This document shows, piece by piece, positions 1-8,446 of a DNA stretch of 64,000 nucleotides; the first letter of the stretch is position 1; every line of letters starts with the position of its first letter. The notes under the pieces are model-generated. The model searched no databases and had not been told where the DNA came from. It saw only the letters and a program-made list of their open reading frames with translations. A program made the position numbers and the translations under genes. Origin of the DNA: Pseudomonadota bacterium (GTDB lineage: Bacteria; Bdellovibrionota; Bdellovibrionia; Bdellovibrionales; JACTMU01); assembly GCA_014584465.1 (NCBI GenBank), contig JACTMU010000081.1, positions 21,828 through 85,827 on the forward strand, written 5' to 3'.

Positions 1-717
1 AAGTGCCTGTTCACGAGAGGTCAATAGCCGAGTTCCAGGCAACACGGGGATTTGAAAAGAACCCGACTCCTCTAAGAAGTCTCCGTAAACGTCGGGATCA
101 AAAACCATCTGAGTGATTGCAAACTCAGCTCCGACGTCAATCTTTCTCTTAAGAAAATCGACGCGCTCTCTAGGGTTGGCGTGTTCTGGATAGACCGCGG
201 CCCCAATGCAAAAATCTGTGGCCTCTTGAACCTTGGACTCTTTGGTCTCTCCATCCCTCTTAAGATAGATCCCTCGATTGAGCTGAGCAATTTGATGAAT
301 CAACTCATACGCATAGTTGTAGCAACCCTCTCTGGCTTTCCAATGGGGTTGGCCCGAGGGAGGATCACCTCGAAGTGCAAGTATGTTACGAATGCCAAAG
401 AGATGATGATCCATCAACTGATTTTCCACCTCCTGCGGCAGCAAGTCTCGACAAGTGAAGTGGGCAATACAAGGAACTCGAAAATGGTCCTTAATGGTTT
501 GTGCAATGGGCAGACTTCCTCCACGAAGACTTCCACCAGCCCCCTTAGTCACTGCAAGAAACTGACTTCCTGAAGAGACGAGCCCCTCAATTCCTTCAAG
601 CAGCTGACTCTGCTCAGCCCCATTTCGCGGCGGAATGATCTCTGCTGAAACCGTAAAGGAATTTTCCCGCATCACGTCGGTGATCTTTTGATCAATCTGG
701 TAACCGAAATCTCTCAT
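1..717 (-). CDS. metF: 5,10-methylenetetrahydrofolate reductase (partial, C-terminus beyond window)
   Basis: My reverse-strand translation gives 239 residues running off the left edge. MetF reduces 5,10-methylene-THF to 5-methyl-THF, the methyl donor used by MetH. The N-terminal FTVSAEIIPPRNG block fits the MetF start strand, and NILALRGDPP is the hallmark MetF folate/flavin segment, followed by FCIGAAVYPE and FAITQMVFDP, all in family order. Roughly the last 50-60 residues of a typical 290-aa protein are missing. An in-frame ATG at 771 would add 18 residues; I prefer 717 because it matches the family N-terminus, though neither start has a well-spaced Shine-Dalgarno. It lies downstream of metH on the same strand, so the two methyl-cycle genes are probably co-expressed. 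Confidence 0.9.
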   Translation of the reverse strand, partial: MRDFGYQIDQKITDVMRENSFTVSAEIIPPRNGAEQSQLLEGIEGLVSSGSQFLAVTKGAGGSLRGGSLPIAQTIKDHFRVPCIAHFTCRDLLPQEVENQLMDHHLFGIRNILALRGDPPSGQPHWKAREGCYNYAYELIHQIAQLNRGIYLKRDGETKESKVQEATDFCIGAAVYPEHANPRERVDFLKRKIDVGAEFAITQMVFDPDVYGDFLEESGSFQIPVLPGTRLLTSREQAL

Positions 718-849
718 ACTTCCAACATTTATCGCAATGCAGATGAAAGAAGGCAAGTCTTTTGGTGACATTCACAATATCGCATCTCAAAACTCTCTCA
801 AGCGTTGTTGCGCCCTGCTATATTGTGCCTTGGAGAGTTTCATAGAGGG

Positions 850-996
850 TCAACACTCTCCCCAATCCGCCTGATTCAAAAAGAACAAGAAATAGGTCGA
901 AAAGACCTCAAATGTGGAAATTCGAATAGTCATCATCTCATCTCTCTCTTCAAGCGCCGCATTCCATTTTGGAACATCAATGGGATCCGGCAACAT
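850..996 (-). CDS. possible 48-aa small protein between metH and metF
   Basis: A short reverse-strand ORF starts MLPDPIDVPKWNAALEERD and ends FLNQADWGEC, with a mixed hydrophobic middle (FEVFSTYFLFFL). It lies 40 nt after the metH stop and 133 nt before the chosen metF start, in an otherwise unexplained 319-nt gap on the operon strand. Its composition looks protein-like rather than random. There is no clear ribosome binding site and I recognise no family. It could be a real small protein, a remnant or chance. Confidence 0.3.
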   Translation of the reverse strand: MLPDPIDVPKWNAALEERDEMMTIRISTFEVFSTYFLFFLNQADWGEC

Positions 997-1036
997 CGCA
1001 TGAGGAAAGTTTCACAACCCTTAAAATAAACGGTCG

Positions 1037-4000
1037 TTAGACTGCAAAGTATTTGGAATCCTTGTGATGAAAGACAAGAGCGGAAACACTGGCTTCCGGA
1101 TCCATCATGTAGCCCTCGGTCAGCTCCACGCCAATACGCTCAGGCTTCAAGAGCTCAAAGAGAATTTTCTGATGCTCCAAATCGGGACATGCAGGGTACC
1201 CAAAGGAGAACCGTCTTCCCTGATAGTTGGCACGAAAGAGATCGGTCATCGTGAACTCTGGTGAATCTGAAATATTCCAGAACTTCCGTATGAGAGCATG
1301 AATGTACTCTGCATAGGCCTCGGCCGACTCAATGGCCAACACCTGCAGAATGATCGACTTCAAATACTCCCCTTTTTGTCGCAGCCTCATGGCCTCGCTC
1401 GCGACTCCGACCCCAACACTCACCACAAAAAAAGCAACGTTGTCGATGGGTGCACCTCGAGGGTTAATGTAGTCGGAGAGACAAAGCTGCTCTCCATCTC
1501 TCTGACGTCGAAATTCAAAGGTAGAGATCGCCTGATTCAAACGCCGCGGATTTTCATAGAGATGAATCTTGTTGCCGTCGCTCCAAGCTGGAAAATGGCG
1601 ATAGATTGCCGCTGGCTTCATAAAAGTTGTGTTTCTGTACTCCTTCATTACGGATTGAGTTAAGCTCCAAATCTCTACAGCCTTTGGCGCCTCTTTCAAC
1701 AACTCCTCTTTTCGCTTCTGGTTATGACCTATTTCTGCAAGCTTCTTGACGATGCTCCCTTTGATTCCCAAATGCCTTCCATAAAGCATCTGTGGGTTGA
1801 TGAACTTCCAAATCAGGTCAATCGGAGTGTTGTGGAGAATGTGTTCGTCATAGTCGCTCGGTTCAGGTGGCGAAGACACCACAGGGACCGTCAAAGCACG
1901 CTGGCGGTTCTGCTCGCTCAACTCCACCTTGATTTCCGACGCGGCAAGCTCTTCCGTGGGTTTTGAAGAGGTGGTCTCCGAGGCCGCCAAGTCCCCACTC
2001 TCCATCAGCTGCTTGGCAAGATCTAGAGCCGTCATGGCATCCTTTGCGTAGAGACAAGAGCCCTGATAGGATGGAGAAATTCGTGTCTCGGTAAATTTCG
2101 CGGTCAACGCGGCTCCCCCCACCATCATGGGGATTCGTATTTGAGCCTGACTTAAATCTTGAGCTGTTGCGATCATCTGGTGGGCCGATTTCACAAGAAG
2201 ACCCGAAAGCCCCACAATGTGAGGTGAATGTTTTCGAACTCCTTCAACGAGAGTCTCTGGAGCAACTTTGATCCCTAAATCAATCACCTCAAAACCATTG
2301 TTGGAGAGAATGATGTCCACCAAATTCTTTCCGATGTCATGAACATCACCCTTCACGGTCGCAAGAAGCATTTTCCCTCGAGTTGCAGCTTCGTTTTTTG
2401 TCATAAATTGATTCAAATGATCCACAGAAGCCTTCATCACCTCAGCGGACTGAAGGACCTCAGCCACAATCAACTTGTTCTGATTGAAAAGCTTGCCCAC
2501 CTCATTCATGCCATCCATCAACGGACCGTTGATGATGTCCAATGGCGCATAATTTTTCAAGGCAAGATTCAAATCTGCAATCAAACCCTCTTTGGATCCC
2601 TCGACCACACAGTTTGCCAACCTCTGTTCCAGTGAAAGTGACTCTTCATTGGTTCTCTTTTGATGTCCCCCCGTCTTCTGGCGAAAATAGGCAGTGAATG
2701 TACCGATTGGATCTGTGCCTCGATGAAACAGAAGGTCTTCAGCAAGTTGAAGCTCCTCTTTGCTGATCGAAGAGTACCTCACAAGCTTCTCGGTATTGAC
2801 GATTGCAAGATCAAGCCCCGCTTGGACGCAGTGATAGAGAAAGACCGAATTCAATACTTCACGCCCGGCAGGAGGTAGACCAAAGCTCACATTGGAAATC
2901 CCAAGAACCGACTTCGTCTGAGAAAACCTCTCTTTGATGAGCCTCAATCCTTCAATGGTCTCCACGGCGGATCCGATGTACTGTGCATCACCCGTTGCAC
3001 AAGGAAAGACCAATGGGTCCCAATAGATGTCCTCGGGTGGCACCTGATACTTTGATGTTAAGAGTTCAAAACTCCTTTCCGCCACGGCGAGTTTTCTTTC
3101 TCGACCAATCGCCATCCCCTGTTGAGGGTCATCATCAATTGTCCCCACCACGAGGGCCGCGCCATACTTTCGCGCAAGAGGCACAATCTTGGAAAACCTC
3201 TCTTCACCATCTTCCAGATTGATCGAATTGATGATCGATTTTCCCTGACAATAAGTTAAAGCTCTTTGAATCACCTGTTCATCTGTGGAATCGATCATCA
3301 GAGGAGCTCTGACCTTCTTCACGACCTGCTTTAAGAACTCCTCTGTGTCTTTGAGCTCATCCCTATCGGGATTGGCCAGACAGACATCGATGATGTGAGC
3401 CCCTTTTTTGGCTTGAGACTTTGCTATCTCCGCAGCCTCGTCGAACTTCTCATCACAAATCAAATCCTTAAACTTCTTGCTCCCGATCACGTTGGTCCGT
3501 TCACCCACAAGGAGAGGACGATGATCATCGTCCACCTCAAGAAAATCAACTCCTGAAAGAAAACTCCCTCGGTTTCCCTGATTGAGCGGTCTTGGCGAAA
3601 ATTGCTTTGCAACCTCTGCTATGGCTTCAATATGATCCGCTCTGGTTCCACAACACCCCCCCAAGAGATTCACCCATCCACTCTTGGCAAAACGACTGAG
3701 CACGCGGGCAATCATGGCGGGGGTTTCAAGATAGTTCCCATCCTCATCGGGTAAACCTGCATTAGGAACGCAGGCCACAGGGAAAGGGGAAAGCATCGAC
3801 AAAGATCGAATGTGGTCGGTCATGAAATCGGGACCTGTCGCACAATTGAGCCCAATATAAAGAAGATCTCGATGTGAAAAGGAGGCCACGAAGGCTTCTA
3901 CCGATTGACCTGCAAGCATCGTCCCCATCGCTTCGATGGTCCCTGAAATCGCAATTGGAACTTCGTCTCCAATTTCCGCAAAGAGCCGATCGATTCCATT

Positions 4001-4540
4001 GAGTGCGGCCTTGATGTTACGACTGTCCTGGGAGGTCTCTATGAGAAGGTAGTCCACTCCGCCTTCAACCAGCGCCTTAGACTGAAAGTAGAACTCCCGA
4101 GAGAGCTCTTCAAAGGTAGCCCCTCCCGTGACACTCAGAGATTTTGTCGTTGGCCCCATAGAACCTGCCACAAAGCGAGGAGCGTCGCTGGTCGAGATGG
4201 CATCCGCAGCCCTTCGAGCAAGTTGAGCGGCTCCAAAGTTGATCTCATAGGCTCGGTCACTAAGGTCAAACTCACCAAGCACCAGTGAGGTACCCCCAAA
4301 GGTGTTGGTTTCAATGATGTCACTGCCTGCCCTCAAATAGGTTCGATGAATGTTCTCCACAATCTCTGGGCGAGTCAAAACCAAGTGCTCGTTGCAACCC
4401 TCATACTGTGCACCCCCAAAATCCTCCTCGGACAATTGGGTGCATTGAAGGGCCGTGCCCATCGCTCCATCAAGAACAAGAATCTTCTTCTTTAATAACT
4501 CTTTTAGTCGTTCGACTCTCTCTCTTCGTTGTAAATCCAA
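1037..4540 (-). CDS. metH: cobalamin-dependent methionine synthase
   Basis: 1167 aa, close to the usual 1150-1230. The enzyme transfers the methyl group of 5-methyl-THF to homocysteine through cobalamin. Domains in order: homocysteine-binding TIM barrel (about 15-310) with zinc ligands Cys233 (GLNCATGP) and Cys296-Cys297 (GGCCGT); pterin-binding barrel (about 335-610, starting at VGERTNVIGSKKF); B12 cap helices (about 630-720); B12-binding domain with GDVHDIG at 731-737, His734 being the expected lower axial ligand; a linker rich in Ser, Thr and Glu (about 850-895); and a C-terminal AdoMet reactivation domain. A strong GAGGAGG-type Shine-Dalgarno precedes the ATG. The hydrolase gene upstream would lie only about 51 nt away without the inserted repeat at 4599-4746, so the two may once have been transcribed together. 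Confidence 0.97.
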   Translation of the reverse strand: MDLQRRERVERLKELLKKKILVLDGAMGTALQCTQLSEEDFGGAQYEGCNEHLVLTRPEIVENIHRTYLRAGSDIIETNTFGGTSLVLGEFDLSDRAYEINFGAAQLARRAADAISTSDAPRFVAGSMGPTTKSLSVTGGATFEELSREFYFQSKALVEGGVDYLLIETSQDSRNIKAALNGIDRLFAEIGDEVPIAISGTIEAMGTMLAGQSVEAFVASFSHRDLLYIGLNCATGPDFMTDHIRSLSMLSPFPVACVPNAGLPDEDGNYLETPAMIARVLSRFAKSGWVNLLGGCCGTRADHIEAIAEVAKQFSPRPLNQGNRGSFLSGVDFLEVDDDHRPLLVGERTNVIGSKKFKDLICDEKFDEAAEIAKSQAKKGAHIIDVCLANPDRDELKDTEEFLKQVVKKVRAPLMIDSTDEQVIQRALTYCQGKSIINSINLEDGEERFSKIVPLARKYGAALVVGTIDDDPQQGMAIGRERKLAVAERSFELLTSKYQVPPEDIYWDPLVFPCATGDAQYIGSAVETIEGLRLIKERFSQTKSVLGISNVSFGLPPAGREVLNSVFLYHCVQAGLDLAIVNTEKLVRYSSISKEELQLAEDLLFHRGTDPIGTFTAYFRQKTGGHQKRTNEESLSLEQRLANCVVEGSKEGLIADLNLALKNYAPLDIINGPLMDGMNEVGKLFNQNKLIVAEVLQSAEVMKASVDHLNQFMTKNEAATRGKMLLATVKGDVHDIGKNLVDIILSNNGFEVIDLGIKVAPETLVEGVRKHSPHIVGLSGLLVKSAHQMIATAQDLSQAQIRIPMMVGGAALTAKFTETRISPSYQGSCLYAKDAMTALDLAKQLMESGDLAASETTSSKPTEELAASEIKVELSEQNRQRALTVPVVSSPPEPSDYDEHILHNTPIDLIWKFINPQMLYGRHLGIKGSIVKKLAEIGHNQKRKEELLKEAPKAVEIWSLTQSVMKEYRNTTFMKPAAIYRHFPAWSDGNKIHLYENPRRLNQAISTFEFRRQRDGEQLCLSDYINPRGAPIDNVAFFVVSVGVGVASEAMRLRQKGEYLKSIILQVLAIESAEAYAEYIHALIRKFWNISDSPEFTMTDLFRANYQGRRFSFGYPACPDLEHQKILFELLKPERIGVELTEGYMMDPEASVSALVFHHKDSKYFAV

Positions 4541-4598
4541 TGGAACTCTCCTCCTCGTCAGTCCCTGTTTTTGGACCCTGTTTTTGTGGCACTACTTA

Positions 4599-4746
4599 GG
4601 GGCTGTCCGGTAATTCCATTTTTGCCGATTTCTATAAGTTTTCCTTATACCTTCGTTGAGCCTCCTCGAGTTAGCGCCTCTGGCTAGCCCTCGGTATAAG
4701 AAAAACTTATAGAAATCGATCAAAAAGCGAATTACCGGACAGCCCC
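4599..4746. repeat. MITE-like element, copy A (148 bp, complete ends)
   Basis: It begins GGGGCTGTCCGGTAATTC and ends with the inverse, GAATTACCGGACAGCCCC. The long imperfect terminal inverted repeats (about 50 bp) include a TTATACC/GGTATAAG block around an asymmetric core. The flanks are direct repeats TACTTA (4593-4598 and 4747-4752), read as a 6-bp target duplication. It sits between the hydrolase gene and metH. The hydrolase stop codon TAG is formed by the duplicated TA plus the first element base; without the insertion the same codon would still read TAG. Confidence 0.85.
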
Positions 4747-5660
4747 TACTTAAGAAACAGGGGCTCTTCGATCCTAAAATCCCCCTTCTCTTCCACAATC
4801 TTAGCCACTTCACAATAGGGATCATGCTCAAAAAAGAGATAGGAGCCCCGCGAGGAGGCTCCTTTTAAAACTCTCTCCTTCTCTTCAATGATCACAAGAG
4901 GTTGAAGATCATACCCCATAATCCAGGCCCGACGCACATGACTGGCGGTCGGTATGAGATCTGCACAATAGATAACCTCACCCCCATCATGATGAAAATG
5001 AACCAGCTGCATCGCTTGCGTGTGTCCATAGGAGACGGAAAGTGAGATGTGGGGCAAAAGGTTCTCCTGAGGACCCTTTAGAATCTGAAGCTGCCCCGCG
5101 TCCATTAGGGGCTGATAATTGGCAGCAAAGAAGCTCGCCCTTTCCCTGACGTTGGGGTTTTGAGCTGTCTCTAAGTGTTCCTGCTGTAAATAGTAGGTGG
5201 CTCTTGGAAACGATGGCCTTAATCTTCCATCTTTCCAGGTCGTTGCCCCACCGGCATGATCAAAGTGAAGATGGGTAAGAATGACATCGGTAATCTCATC
5301 CACAGTGAGGCCAACCGCTCGCAAGGACCCTTCCAATGTCCTCTCCTGATCGATCTTGTAGATCTCACCAAACTTGGCCCCTACCTTTTCACCATACTTT
5401 TCCACAAAATGGGAACCTACGCCTGTATCTACAAGAATTCGCCGACCACCACGTGAACTCTCGTCCACGATCAACAGTGCCCTGGCTTCCATTAAAATGC
5501 GGTTGAACTCATCGGCCGGCTGCTGGCGATTCCACATTGTCTTTGGAACGGTGCCAAACATGGCCCCACCATCAAGTGCAAAGGTTCCGGTGGAAATTGA
5601 GTGAAACCGAAAAGATCCTAATTTCAAAGTGATTCTTTTTCTTCCCTGTTCTTCTTGCAT
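4746..5660 (-). CDS. metallo-beta-lactamase-fold hydrolase
   Basis: 304 aa with no signal peptide, so probably cytoplasmic. The family motif THLHFDHAGG gives His130, His132, Asp134 and His135 as di-metal ligands. Later candidate ligands are the His in YGHTQAM, the Asp in YCADL and the His in FEHDP. The overall pattern resembles the broad lactonase/glyoxalase II-like group; the substrate cannot be read from sequence. A GAGGAAG ribosome site precedes the ATG. The gene is divergent from folE and upstream of metH on the same strand. A role in thiol or methyl metabolism is only a guess from position. Confidence 0.85.
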   Translation of the reverse strand: MQEEQGRKRITLKLGSFRFHSISTGTFALDGGAMFGTVPKTMWNRQQPADEFNRILMEARALLIVDESSRGGRRILVDTGVGSHFVEKYGEKVGAKFGEIYKIDQERTLEGSLRAVGLTVDEITDVILTHLHFDHAGGATTWKDGRLRPSFPRATYYLQQEHLETAQNPNVRERASFFAANYQPLMDAGQLQILKGPQENLLPHISLSVSYGHTQAMQLVHFHHDGGEVIYCADLIPTASHVRRAWIMGYDLQPLVIIEEKERVLKGASSRGSYLFFEHDPYCEVAKIVEEKGDFRIEEPLFLK

Positions 5661-5797
5661 CTCTTACTTCCTCAAGTTACAGCTAGTGCCACAATCCAGT
5701 CGTCTGCATGGTATGAATGGCGTTTGATCCAATGCGACTCGATGATGCACTCAACCACATTGGACTTAAGTGCTGAACCTAGCTTATAGGGGTCTCC

Positions 5798-6439
5798 ATG
5801 GCAAAGAAATATCGTTTTTCACCTGAAGAAATTCTCTCTCATGTACGGGCCACTCCTGTGATTCCCAATGGGCGCAGCGAGGATGAGAAGATTGAACAGA
5901 TCACGGAACACTTTCGAAAGATCATGGAGATTCTAGGCCTGGATCTCACAAATGAAAGCCTTCGTCAGAGCCCTGAGCGTGTGGCAAAGATGTTTGTAAG
6001 CGAACTCTTCTCTGGACTCAACAAAGAGAGTTTCCCCGATCTGACGGTCATCGACAATGATATGGAATATGACCAAATGGTCGTAGTCCGTGAAATTGGA
6101 ATCATGTCCACTTGTGAACATCACTTTGTGACGATCAGTGGAAAGGCGACCATCGCCTACATACCAAACAAAAAGGTCATTGGACTCTCCAAGATCAATC
6201 GAATTGCCAAATACTTCTCTCGTCGTCCTCAGGTTCAAGAGAGACTGACCAAGCAGATTGCCGACTGTCTTGTTTATGTTTTGGAGACAGAGAATGTTGC
6301 CGTTCATATCAACGCCAAACACTACTGTGTGGTTTCACGAGGTGTGGAAGACATCAACAGTACAACGACCACCAACGACCTGCGGGGAGAGTTTCGTACT
6401 TCCCCTGAAACACGTGCTGAGTTCTTTTCACATTGCTAA
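5798..6439 (+). CDS. folE: GTP cyclohydrolase I
   Basis: 213 aa, normal length for FolE. It converts GTP to 7,8-dihydroneopterin triphosphate, the first step of folate synthesis. The zinc and catalytic motif STCEHHF gives Cys106, His108 and His109, and the third zinc cysteine is Cys177 in AKHYCVVSRGV. The segments VIGLSKINRIAKYFSRRPQVQE and QIADCL are typical of the family. Start ATG follows an AGGGG site. It is transcribed away from the hydrolase/metH/metF group, which places two folate-linked functions side by side. Confidence 0.97.
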   Translation: MAKKYRFSPEEILSHVRATPVIPNGRSEDEKIEQITEHFRKIMEILGLDLTNESLRQSPERVAKMFVSELFSGLNKESFPDLTVIDNDMEYDQMVVVREIGIMSTCEHHFVTISGKATIAYIPNKKVIGLSKINRIAKYFSRRPQVQERLTKQIADCLVYVLETENVAVHINAKHYCVVSRGVEDINSTTTTNDLRGEFRTSPETRAEFFSHC

Positions 6440-6473
6440 ATTTATCTCCATTTTTAATTTTGGGATCCGGGTC

Positions 6474-8444
6474 TCAGGCTGCTTGTTCTCGTGCAGGCTC
6501 CCACTCAAGGTAGGGAAGCTCAACCACCAATCGAGTCCCTTTTTGGACTGTAGAGAAGATCTCGACCGTCCCGCCCAACTTGTTCACAGCCACCTTAATT
6601 GCATCCATCCCGATTCCCCTACCCGATATCTGGGTGACCTCTCCGCGAGTTGAAAAGTGGCTGTCAAATACATGTTGAATCAATTGATGCTCAGACTCAG
6701 TTTCACACGCCAAGTTCCCCTGGCTCTTTAGCTTCTCTTTCACACGTTTGGGATCAACCCCTGCACCGTCATCTTCAATCTCAATTCGAATCTGCCGCTT
6801 CAAACCCTTTCCGAAAAGTGAGATCGCGACCTCAACATGACCCTCCGGACTCTTTCCCAGCTTCTCCCTTACCTCAGGAGTCTCAATCCCATGATCCACA
6901 ATGTTTCGAAAGAGGTGAATCAACGAAGAGAAGAACTCTTCGTAGGGGGTAGGAAAAATCATTAGATTGCCCCCGACAACGCGCATTGAGGAGACTCTCT
7001 TTCCAAGCTTCTGTGCCAACTCAGAGATCGCGGATTCAAATTCTCGAATGAATCTTTCAATCGGTTCTCTAAAAAAGAGGTTCAAAGACCTCTGATAGAT
7101 CCTCAGACTCGGATCCAGTTCCTTAACCTCAGCACAGAATTGCATCAAAGCATGGGAATCCACACTTACAGTCTTCTCACCATCTTCAAACTCCACCCCC
7201 AGAATGTCCCTATTTCCATGAACAAAGCTTCGCAAAAGTGAGTTGACCTGTAAAAAGTCGGACCTCAATTGCGATACTGGCTCGACCTTAGATTGAGGTC
7301 CTTGATTCTTCAACGTTGCAAGCTGCTCCTCACACCTGTGACACAGAGCCACCACTTCATCCAAATCAAAGGTCGCAGCACCGCCTTTGAGTGTGTGAGC
7401 CGCCCGAAACAGGGACTCCAAACCAAACCCCTCACTCCTAGAGTCAGAAGACAAAAACAGATCAAGTTCGGCAACAGCAGAAGCAACGATCTTTTTTGCA
7501 TCGTTCAAAAACGTAAGGAAGTGGCGCTTGTTCTTTGCCAGTCGAACAATTCGTCGAGCGAAACTTCTCTCTCTTTCGGCCTCTTGCTTGGCCTCAAACT
7601 CCGCAGTCTCATCTTTGACCACCACCACAACCGCACTGACAGAATCATCTACCAACCGCATCGGATGGTATTCAAGCCGAATCTGTTTGTTTTCAGAATG
7701 GCAAAACTTTGATGGACCTAGTGGAACCAAATCCTCAAACGGAAGAGGTTCAGCAAAGAGTGTCTTGCACCAATCATAAAATGTCGCTTTCTCTTCAATT
7801 GGTATCCGTAAAACATCACTGATATTCTGTCGTGCTGGTGACCCTTCAAGAAGCCTTTCACAGGCTTTTGAATAAGTCGACAAGCAGATTCCAGACCGAT
7901 TGAAGATAAAGAAACCCTCAGAAAGACTGTTGATCATGGCCTTTAGGAGATTATTTAAATTTTCCAGTTCAAGCGTTCGCTCTTGGACCTTCTTTTCCAA
8001 ATTTTTTGAATAGTCTTCAAGTTGCATCTGAGCCGATCTTAGATCAACGATCAGGTCATCCTTGTGTTGAAGCTCCGCAAGGTACTTATCCTGAAGCTGC
8101 CGTTCCAGAGTAACATCTCGGACGTACATGATCCACATAGGATCATTCCCGTCCGATCCCCTATCCAACTGAAAGGAGACCCTGACATCTCCAGACTTCC
8201 CTGACATAGAATCAAAATGGACCTCTCGATATGGAGAGGCTTCTTTGATGGCCCACAGTTCGCTCACGTCCTCAAACAGTTCCGGATCAAAGGTTGCGAT
8301 CTCACTTAAAACCTTTCCATCTCTAAGTCTTCTTATACTTACCTCAAAAAGCGCTCCTGCAGCCACATTTGCGTACCAAACCCTTAAATTACGATCAATC
8401 ACAACGACGGCATCAAGGAAGTTATCAAAGACAGCATAACTCAT
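6474..8444 (-). CDS. PAS-PAS-HPt-HATPase sensor kinase, CheA-like core
   Basis: 656 aa, no membrane segment. Order: PAS (about 1-115); coiled coil (about 115-165); second PAS (about 165-285); HPt domain with phosphorylatable His350 in RAAHTLKGGAATF; helical dimerisation region (about 420-490); and a CheA-type ATPase with N box HLFRNIVDHGIE (510-521), G1 EDDGAGVD and G2 SGRGIGMDAI. It differs from CheA in lacking a C-terminal CheW-like domain and in having N-terminal PAS sensors. It is the last gene of a four-gene operon, 2 nt after the receiver-DnaJ gene, and is the natural candidate to phosphorylate that receiver. The signal sensed is unknown. Confidence 0.85.
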   Translation of the reverse strand: MSYAVFDNFLDAVVVIDRNLRVWYANVAAGALFEVSIRRLRDGKVLSEIATFDPELFEDVSELWAIKEASPYREVHFDSMSGKSGDVRVSFQLDRGSDGNDPMWIMYVRDVTLERQLQDKYLAELQHKDDLIVDLRSAQMQLEDYSKNLEKKVQERTLELENLNNLLKAMINSLSEGFFIFNRSGICLSTYSKACERLLEGSPARQNISDVLRIPIEEKATFYDWCKTLFAEPLPFEDLVPLGPSKFCHSENKQIRLEYHPMRLVDDSVSAVVVVVKDETAEFEAKQEAERERSFARRIVRLAKNKRHFLTFLNDAKKIVASAVAELDLFLSSDSRSEGFGLESLFRAAHTLKGGAATFDLDEVVALCHRCEEQLATLKNQGPQSKVEPVSQLRSDFLQVNSLLRSFVHGNRDILGVEFEDGEKTVSVDSHALMQFCAEVKELDPSLRIYQRSLNLFFREPIERFIREFESAISELAQKLGKRVSSMRVVGGNLMIFPTPYEEFFSSLIHLFRNIVDHGIETPEVREKLGKSPEGHVEVAISLFGKGLKRQIRIEIEDDGAGVDPKRVKEKLKSQGNLACETESEHQLIQHVFDSHFSTRGEVTQISGRGIGMDAIKVAVNKLGGTVEIFSTVQKGTRLVVELPYLEWEPAREQAA

Positions 8445-8446
8445 CG

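Noticed and set aside
805..1029. 74-aa + strand ORF between metF and metH
   Set aside because: No ribosome site, no recognisable composition, and opposite the operon strand; the minus-strand 48-aa frame looks more protein-like.
1..5797. SAM or cobalamin riboswitch expected near metH/metF
   Set aside because: The gaps upstream of metH, metF and the hydrolase show no conserved core of either riboswitch.
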